DNA of 64,000 bases. Origin: Hygrophila difformis. Its lineage: Eukaryota; Streptophyta; Magnoliopsida; Lamiales; Acanthaceae. Below are positions 56,524 through 64,000 of the stretch, one piece after another (the stretch's first letter is position 1; the number at the start of each line of letters is the position of its first letter). The notes beneath the pieces were generated by a model. That model was not told where the DNA came from and did not search any database. It was given only the letters and a program-made list of their open reading frames with translations. Made by a program: the position numbers and the translations under genes. The stretch is from positions 58,521,628-58,585,627 of the forward strand of contig JAOANR010000003.1 of assembly GCA_030278955.1 (NCBI GenBank), written 5' to 3'.

Positions 56524-59413
56524 ATGATGAGCACAGGTGAAGAGCCAAACCATGGGGAAGAGATAATGCTTTTCTGTCATTACAAATTGGAAGTGCATCT
56601 TGTGCGATTTAAGGCTGTGGATCTTCTTATGGAAGTGTATGAAAAGCTGAGGGGAAAATGGTCCGACATATATGCAACAAGAAATAGCTTACACTATGAG
56701 GAAGACGATGGAGAATACTCAATGGAACTCATCAACGACGCAGATGTAATGAGGATGGCAAGGTTGAACAATGCAAGGGGGTTGTCCTTTGGCAAGATGA
56801 ATGTGATGAACAAGGAGGCTGGCAGCAAGAGAATGAGGTACATGTGGTGCTAAACCAGACTAATTGTGGTGTCCAAACGTATGATTGTAGTGTTTTATTT
56901 TCTAAATGCACATTGGTGCAGTATGCATTACGGGAAATATTTGTGTTTGGAAGTAAATGTGTATTTTTCTTTTGCATGCAACGATCACGAGTGTTTCTTC
57001 TATTTTATATATGGAATAGTGATTTAGTAAAGTGCATTTGTATTTAATAGGTATTTGCGCTGTGTTATACATGTTTACGTACCGTGTCGTGTTTTGGTGG
57101 AGGAAGCTGTTGTTTTTTCATGGTAATGTTGTATTGGAATATTTATCACACACTGTATATTCGTGCATACATTGAGAAATGCGATTTGTTTGTGAATCAA
57201 TTTTGTATTCGGTTCTGGTATGTGTAGTGGCAGTGATTGGTGAATTACATTATTGCAGGACGGATACGGAAGATGTTGATGAATGCGATAACGACTTTGA
57301 TGAGGAAGACACCAAGGATGTAACAGTGCTGTGGGCTCATGCTTTTAAAGCGGAAGGACAAAAGTTTAAAAATGCGGATCAGTTTTGTAGGGTGCTCAAA
57401 AACCACTGTATTGCAGTCCGACGTGGGTTCCAATTTATGAAGAATGTTAGCGAGAAGGTGATCGTGATATGTTCGACGGAAGAATGTGGATGGCGAATTT
57501 AGGCTTCCCACCATAAATCAGATGATTCATTCGCCATTCGCAAATGCAATTTGAATCATGGTTGTGGTGTGAACAATCTACAAGGGAGGGTACATCCTAA
57601 GGAAAATGCAACATGGGTTGCATCGATCATCAAGGAGAAAGTGAGGCGAGACCCAAACTATACACCCAACACAGCTGTGGACCACATTCAGGCAGCTTTC
57701 AAAATTCAAATTAGCTATCGCATGGCTTGGAACGCGAAGGAGATTGCACTGAAGGAAATACATGGATCTGATTTTGATGCTTTTGACAAGATTAGGGAAT
57801 TCTGCACTACGTTGAAGTCGACAAACCCCGGCAGCGTTGCAGATTTAGAGGTGCATGAGGATACCGGGAAGTTTTAGGCGGGTTTTCATAGCAATGGCAG
57901 CATGCCTCGCAGGGTTCAAAAGAGGTTGTCGGCCGCTTGTCGAGCTTGATGCGACACACATTAAGTCCAAGTGGAAAGGTTCAATATTGGGCGATGTGGG
58001 CAAAGACGTAAACGGTGGGTTCATAACAATTGCATATGCAGGTACCCACTGACATGCTGTTTGTAGTTTATTGTATTACTGTCGTGGTTTGGTATTTTAA
58101 ACGTGTACTTTGGTGTTTAAATGATGCAGTGTTGTGTTTGTTATACCCTAAATTAGTTTTTTCATATTGACCAACAATGTTGTTTTTCTGGGTGATTTTG
58201 TTGGTTTATAGTTGCCGGGGGGGGGGGGGGGGGGGAGACTGATGAAAATTAGGACTGGTTCTGTCTAAAACTGAGGAGTGCAATTGACAGCGGCAATGAA
58301 CATGATGAATGGGGAGAGTTCACGTTTTTTAGTGATCGTCGCTCCAAACTGATGAAAACGATTCCAAGCGTGTTTAACGGGTGTCATCACTCCATATGCA
58401 TACGGTACCTTGAGAACAACTTCAAAACAGAGGTGATAGTTGTTTCATATAGTTGTATGTTTGTTGTTCAGTATGAGAATGAGTGCTGTTATTAAGTGTC
58501 ACGCTTATCCTGAGTTGTGTTTTTCTATCTTCGTGTCGTGTTTAAGGGCTTTCATTTTGTGTGATTGCAGGTGATGAAAATGTACCCTTATAAGGATAAA
58601 ACAAACTGGACAGGGGTATTGAAGGCTGCGGCTTACGCTGCTACCTATGAAGAGATGTGTGAACACCTGAATTCTATCATCCAAGCAATGCCTCTATCTT
58701 CAACTTTCATTGCAAATTCGGAACCGCGACGTTGGGCAAATGCTGTGTTCCCGGGCAATAGATGGGGAGTGATGACCACAAACCTAATTGAGAGCTGGAA
58801 CTCCTGGGTGGTGAAACCGAGGAACCTGCCTCCGTATTCAATGCTTGATACAATTCGGAAGCAAGTGATGAAGATGTTGAATGAAAAGAGAGAGGAAGGT
58901 GCTAAAATGGAAGGGAAATTGTGTCTGAACCCGGAAAAATTGTTGAGCCAATTTTACATGGGATCTGGTGCACTAGAGATTCAGCGGGCTGGTGGAACGT
59001 TATTCGAAGTACGTGAAAATAATAAAATACATGTTGTGGATGTTGAGAGGAGGACTTGTTCATGTGGTTACTGGAAAATGCTGAAGTTGCCATGCAAACA
59101 TGGATGTGCCGCTATCGAGGGAATGCAAGGTAATATTTATGACTATTGTGACCCATATTACTCCGTGGAATATTATAAGAGAACCTACGACGGTGTGATA
59201 TACCCTCTCATGACGTCCAGTGGAAATTGTAAAGAGAATAATGACAATGACAGTGAGTTTGTGCTGCCCTGGGATGTGAGGGTGCAACCGGGCCGTAGGA
59301 AGAAAAAACGTATACCATCCCAAGTCCAGACAAGCAAGGTTAAATGTGGCCTATGCCGACGACGGGGGCATAACCGCGCCACGTGCAAAGAGGCATACAA
59401 GTTCATTGCCTGA
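56524..59413 (+). pseudogene. MuDR/MULE transposase, 4 exons, inactivated
   Basis: Exons: 56524-56837, 57259-58041, 58212-58432 and 58571-59413, with consistent phases. The N-terminal domain (ALHYEEDDGEYSMEL-like region) is followed by the MULE N-terminal zinc region (FCRVLKNHCIAVRRGFQF) and the transposase core (FKRGCRPLVELDATHIKSKW with the first catalytic D; FFSDRRSKLMKTIPSVF with the second). A SWIM zinc finger follows (CSCGYW...CKHGCAA), and a terminal CCHC knuckle (CGLCRRRGHNRATC). Damage: in-frame TAG at 57500-57502, one extra T in the T-run at about 57872-57875, TAG replacing Trp near 58249, and a G20 run at the start of exon 3. Exon 4 is open throughout. The family call is firm; the copy is dead. 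Confidence 0.88.
58217..58236. repeat. G20 homopolymer at transposase exon 3
   Basis: 20 consecutive G lie five bases after the acceptor of exon 3. Confidence 0.95.
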
Positions 59414-59894
59414 ATGACAGTTGCACAGCATAGTTTTTGCACACACGCTGCACTTTTGCACCTTTTTGAGCTAGTGTGGTGTTTTAGGCTGACTGGAGTG
59501 GTATTAGTTTTGGCTGGTTTCATTGTTTGAAACTTTCCGTATTCTGGATTGTTTCAACATGTGATACCAATTTGATATAACAGTGGAATGATGTATTGTT
59601 AAGTGGACAGTTGTGTGTGGGTGTAATATTCTGTATGAAATATTTATGGAATGTGGTTATTTTGTTGGATCCAAAGATGATATTTATATGGTATGTGGTC
59701 TTGAGTAATTGTGTGTGAAACTAGTTGCAAACATACTCAGTTGGCACAGTGATGTTGGTGGTTTTAATAGTGGTGTTCAAGCTACAAGTATGTGGTGTTA
59801 ATATAATGCATTGTGTTGTTCGTGTGTTTTCAGAAGTAGTGTATGATTAGCACCTTTTTTGGATGCAACATATATAACACATCTATTTCCAAAA

Positions 59895-60500
59895 AATCAG
59901 GTTCACATTGAACTACAACTAATAGGGTTTTGGAAATGGGAAGGTTCGTCCATAGGATGAAATTGATGAAACCAACACATTTAAGCTATTACTCACTTTA
60001 GGGGAAGATTGATGCTTAAATGTTATGAATAGGGCTCACCTTGAACTACAACTAATAGGGTTTTGGAAAGGGGAAGGTTCATCTAGTGGAAATGGAGAAG
60101 TTCATCTAGTAGCTGGAATCGATGGAACATACAATTCTAAGATATTTCCAACTTTGGTGGAAGATCTACCCTCTCACAATGAATCGGGTTCACCTTGAAC
60201 TACAACTCGTACTTGGTTTTAGAAATGGGAAGGTCCATGTAGTGGATCACATCGATGAAACATGCAATGTGAAGCCATTTCCGTGTAGAAACTCAAGATC
60301 AATGCTTAGATGTTATGAATCGGGTTCATATTGAACTACAAGGAAAAGGGTTTTGGAAATGGGATTGTTCATCTAGTAGCTGGAATGAACTTTGCATACA
60401 ATCCTAAGCTATTTCCAACGTTGGAGGAAGATTAATGCTTAAACACGATTAATCGGGTTCACCTTGAACTACAACGTGTTTGGTTCATGGGATGAAATAC
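59895..60500. repeat. Degenerate array, five units of 130-155 bp
   Basis: Units begin near 59899, 60034, 60186, 60325 and 60466 with GGTTCACCTTGAACTACAAC or a variant. Most continue with GGGTTTTGGAAATGGGAAGG and a CTAGTAGCTGGAATCGATG-like part. It lies between the two converging transposon genes. It is non-coding. Confidence 0.72.
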
Positions 60501-61054
60501 CACAGTTGGAATCAACAGCAACATACAAACGCTGTTGTTGACACCACAATTCCAACTAGGAACAACACACCTTCAACCTAAAACACCACAGTTGTAAACA
60601 ATGAAAATGTTGGGGTTCTCCATAAATGATGAGCACCACAGTTGTAAACACCATAGCACCACGGTTGTTTGCCATGCAAACAAATACAATCATCACCCTT
60701 TTACGTTAGTGAGGTTGTCCACAATGCGTTTTTGGGATTTCACTTAGCTACCTTTTTGTTTCTGTAGAAACTCATTCAAAGGAGAGGCACGATTAAAAAC
60801 CAAATCTATAATTATACCCAGAAACACTTCACTTGAGCAGACAAAATAGTGCAATCATTCACATAACAAAGGATGTTGTGAAACCACAGGTGTTCTAGTG
60901 TTGAGTGTAACACCACATCTGACCAGAATAACACAGACATGGCTCAGCAAAACAACACACTCAAAATATAAATGTATTGTTCCTGGAAATTCAATCAACA
61001 TACAAAATAGTGCAGTCAATCAAAAACAACAAAGTCAACACTTAAATTCAATGT
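60501..61054. other. AC-rich spacer in the MULE
   Basis: Repeats of CACCACAGTTGTAAAC (three near 60580-60680) and AACACCAC words. No gene. Confidence 0.45.
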
Positions 61055-63734
61055 TTAGGAGGGGGGGGGGGGGAGGGGGGCAGTAGATGTCGTTTCGATC
61101 ACATCAGGTCGAGGGGGATCCTCTTTGGTATGAGACTTTTCACCGACATCCTTTGGAGGGGGATCAACTTTGGTTGGAGACTTTTCACCAACATCCTTAG
61201 GTGGGGGATCATCTTTGGTTGGAGACTTTTCAGCTACATCAGGTGGAGGGGGGTCAGCTTTGTTTGGGGACTTTTCAGGTGGAGCAGGGGATGTTGGATC
61301 CGCTGGAGCATGGGTCTGAGCAGTGGCCTGAGCATGATCCTGAGCATGGGACTGAGCATGGGACTGAGCAGTGGCCTGAGCATGATCCTGGGCATGATCC
61401 TGAGCATGGGACCCTGCACCCCGGAGAAATCTGAGAGCAATTTCGGCACAATATTTTTCAATGTCCGATGTCGCCTCCGTATCCCAAAACTCATCGGTAT
61501 CTCGTAGAAAGGCCTCCACCCACCACAACACATGCACCCCCACAGTCCACCGAGGTTTCCAGTTGCTGTCTGTATGATGTGTTTGGAAAATTCAATCTCT
61601 GTCTAGTGCTCATGTAGTACCGGATGAAGTTGGCTTGCGAATACCACAGATTGTTTATTAAACACGATAATATAGTTACATAAAAACACACTTTGCGAAT
61701 CAGAACACATGATTAATATCGAAAAACACGACAACATCGAAACTGAACATCATTTTAACAGAACCAGAAAACATGGATGGTGTTTGAACTTACCACTCTA
61801 AGTCCCGCAGTTTGAAACTTTGACGCCCACATGGAATTGTAAATCACCATATCCTTTGCATCCAGGTCAAGAATTAGGAGGAACCAGTGGTACTTTATGG
61901 TGATAGGCAGTGCGACAAACTTTACGTCACGCTCGATCACGAACCCTAATGATTCAAGCTCTGTCTTCCCCGGCGTCCACAATTTCTCGAACTGTTTCTC
62001 ATATTGAGCAGGTGGCATCGTGGTTTTCTGGTTCTTTTCGGAATACAGTTCTAAAATCCGTGACTGGAGTAGTAAAACCCAAAGGAACTTTATGACTATA
62101 ATTGTCTGTGTTTATACAAATAGGTAAAATAACCTAAGACAAATGGTTACCGTTGTATACGCGCTGACGAATCCCATCTCCTCAATAATTTCATTTTCAG
62201 CCCGAAACTCATCACTGCATAATAGTGCACAGTAGGAACTAACAAGATTATTGTCCAAGGCTCCATGAAAAAGTAGTTCCAAAATGCTCGATGGCATGAC
62301 TGCACACATACCCTTGCTCCATACATGTTTACTGAATACAACACGGATCATCACAGCCAGAACACGAGAATGTGTATACAAAACACAGATCCTGGTTTTG
62401 AGAACACTATAAAACACACGACATAAGCTAAATCAAACACAAAAATTCGAATCCTCAACACCACACTACGGGCCCGTTTGGATTGGCTTTTAAAAAAAGC
62501 AGAAGCCAAAAGCAGAAGCTGAAGTGAAAGCCAAAAGTAGAAGCAGGTAACATTTGTGTTTGGATGGAATGTTTGAAAAGCAGTTTTTTTTCAAAAGTGT
62601 GTTTGGATATGTAAAGTGAAAAGTACTTTTGAAATGTGTAAATTACCAAAAAGGATATGCTATTTATATATAATAGTATATATTTATAGTGTAATTAAAA
62701 TAAATTAATAGGGCCATTTATTACTCTGCACACATTACTAGGTGCTTTTGGCTTCTGCTTTTCGGAGAAGCACCCCTTTTTCAGCTTTTCCCAGAAGCAC
62801 TTTTGCAGCCTTTCGAGGTGCTTTTGCTTTTTCAAAAAAGCCAAAACAAACACTCTTTTTCATTCAAAAGTGCTTTTGGCAGAAGCAAAAGCCAAAAGTG
62901 TTTGAAAAAAAGCCAATCCAAACAGGCTCTACAGCACAGAACGAGGTTCATTTACCTGCCCATCAGGTGGTCGATGAAATCCTCCACGAGTTTCCAATTG
63001 TCGGAGGAGAGACCTTTCCTCCCAGCATAGTCTATCCGTCCAACATACCTTCTTTGCTTTTCTAGTTCGAGGTCTATCGTCGGTGTTTTCTGCTCGTCTG
63101 CATTAACAACAGTCTGATGCAAAAAAACACAAAAGTCAGCCGCGTAAGCAAGAAACAAACAGCTACATTACAACTGTTGGCATACCTCTTTCGTCTCCTT
63201 TCCCTGTTTTTTCCCCCTAACCTCTTTTCCCTTCTTGGTTGTCTTTTTGGCAGTTTTCTGGCTGGATACTGGGGTCACGTAATCAGGTCCCTTTTCTTTC
63301 GCCTTTCGATCTGTACGTTGCCTTACATTGCGTGCAAGCGAAGAGTCATTTAGGGGATCCTTTTTCCGTTTCCCCTGTTGCGCCGCTGCACATGGAACAG
63401 CTTGATTAGGGTGCTTGTAAACTATAATTGGACCAAATTTTTTTTATCGAATAACAGGTGCTATAGTACCTTTGCCGTGTTTCTCCTCCCTTGCTGTTTC
63501 GTTTAATCCGTACTTCACAGCTTGTCCAACCATTATATCCGTATCATCCGGATCAATGCTCCCACCACTTTCTTCCGACTTATCTACTTTTTCCTTTTCT
63601 TTCTCGCTCACCGTTGGGGTTGCAGCTTCCACATCATCATCTTCATTTCCAGTAAGATATGGTCCCTCGCTGCTTGCTGTTGACTCACTCCCAAAGCTCT
63701 CCTCATCCACATTACTTGGTGCTGGATGTTTGCT
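61055..63734 (-). CDS. ULP1/C48 SUMO-protease-like gene of a MULE, one frameshift, 5' end outside window
   Basis: Exons on the - strand: 63734-63470, 63385-63186, 63113-62956, 62331-62151, 62063-61794 and 61598-61055. All borders are GT-AG with matching phases, and more exons may lie upstream. An acidic first exon (DEESFGSESTASSEG) and a Lys-rich exon (KTAKKTTKKGKEVRGKKQ, a likely nuclear signal) precede the protease region. KYHWFLLILDLDAKDMVIYN holds the catalytic His; the third-position residue is Asn where ULP1 has Asp (Asn is tolerated in clan CE). SVDCG holds the catalytic Cys. Just after it a C5 run on + (61537-61541) shifts the frame by one base; removing one base would continue into HVLWWVEAFLRDTDEFW. 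The tail has HAQ repeats and four 15-residue EKSPTK-PPP repeats. ULP proteases cleave SUMO from proteins. Decay or a sequence error at the run are both possible. Confidence 0.75.
61085..61420 (-). repeat. Coding tandem repeats in the ULP-like tail
   Basis: Four units of 45 bp (EKSPTKVDPPPKDVG type) lie next to a run of 12- to 15-bp units coding for HAQ-rich peptide. Next to the stop codon is a G13-A-G6 run (61061-61080). Confidence 0.8.
62470..62929. mobile_element. Tourist-like MITE in an intron of the ULP-like gene, 460 bp
   Basis: The ends GGGCCCGTTTGGATTGGC and GCCAATCCAAACAGGCTC are inverted, and TAC flanks both sides (62467-62469 and 62930-62932). It is in the opposite orientation to the 461-bp copy at 45598. 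It lies inside the intron between exons 62956-63113 and 62151-62331, so it leaves the splice sites intact. Confidence 0.87.
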
Positions 63735-64000
63735 CTAACGCACATGCAATAAAACACAAGTTTACAATAAATTAACACTACAAATATGCACAGGAAACAA
63801 CACACTTTAGTAAATGACACTTGTGTATTAAACCACAAACAAAACACCTGGTGTTCACAACCCAACCCACATTCACATTCATATGAAACATCACATGAAA
63901 CACCACATTCATAGGAAACAACACACTTTAACCCAACCCACATTCACATAAAACAACACAGTTCTGTCTACTCAAGTGTTCACAAAACACCACCTTCCAT
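63735..64000. other. AC-rich repeats upstream of the ULP-like exons
   Basis: Repeated AACACAC, ACCACATTCA and AACCCACATTCACAT words, like the spacer at 60501-61054. It could be an intron or the 5' region of the ULP-like gene, which continues beyond the window. Confidence 0.4.

Larger units (their letters stand above)
55923..64000. mobile_element. Kaonashi-like MULE (transposase plus ULP-like gene), right end outside window
   Basis: From about 55923 onward, MuDR-type transposase sequence on + is followed by a repeat array and a C48/ULP1-like gene on -. MULEs carrying ULP-like genes are known from Arabidopsis as Kaonashi elements; they often lack long TIRs. The left boundary is inferred from the abrupt end of a Stowaway MITE and is not proved by a TIR. 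The right boundary is not in the window. A Tourist MITE at 62470-62929 is a later insertion. Confidence 0.55.

Noticed and set aside
59895..60500. Possible CRISPR-like array
   Set aside because: Units are degenerate, 130-155 bp apart and in a plant transposon; the spacing and divergence do not fit CRISPR.

Overview
This is nuclear DNA of a flowering plant, most likely a eudicot. The evidence is spliced genes with GT-AG introns, plant-type gene families, Stowaway and Tourist MITEs, a Sirevirus-type Copia element and a plant mariner element. An asterid would fit the composition, but the sequence alone does not prove it. The window is AT-rich, gene-poor and transposon-rich.

Three host genes look intact. 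On the + strand, 13617-16966 (3 exons) encodes an 810-residue FUSC/aaeB-like membrane protein. On the - strand, 17389-18445 (3 exons) encodes a 152-residue plant protein whose function I do not recognise. On the + strand, 39600-44875 (12 exons) encodes a 691-residue SUV2/ATRIP-like DNA-damage checkpoint protein. I read every splice junction of these genes by eye and the phases agree throughout.

Mobile DNA fills most of the rest. At 2.3-7.2 kb there are SINE copies, two hAT-type MITEs, a retroposon with a 15-bp target duplication, and duplicated, scrambled Helitron helicase remnants. At 7.5-10.3 kb there is a complete mariner-like element with TIRs, a TA duplication and a DD39D transposase. 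At 19.07-20.32 kb there is a 1.25-kb foldback. At 22.07-30.66 kb there is a young Copia/Sirevirus on the - strand with gag, a broken pol and a third ORF after pol. At 32.6-39.0 kb there is a non-autonomous gag-protease LTR element with a rearranged right LTR. Seven copies of one Stowaway-like family of about 260 bp and two copies of one Tourist-like family of about 460 bp are scattered through the window.

From 47 to 51.3 kb there are fragments of unrelated genes: two copies of a Clp-protease exon and a shortened CPSF-A-domain gene. A LINE ORF1 remnant follows at 53.4-55.4 kb. The right end, from about 55.92 kb, is dominated by a MULE. It has a decayed MuDR-type transposase on + (56524-59413), a repeat array, and on - a spliced ULP1/C48 SUMO-protease-like gene (61055 to past 63734). 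This is the arrangement known from Kaonashi-type MULEs. The ULP-like gene keeps nearly all splice signals but has one frameshift beside its catalytic cysteine and a Tourist MITE in an intron. It is the most unusual content of the window.
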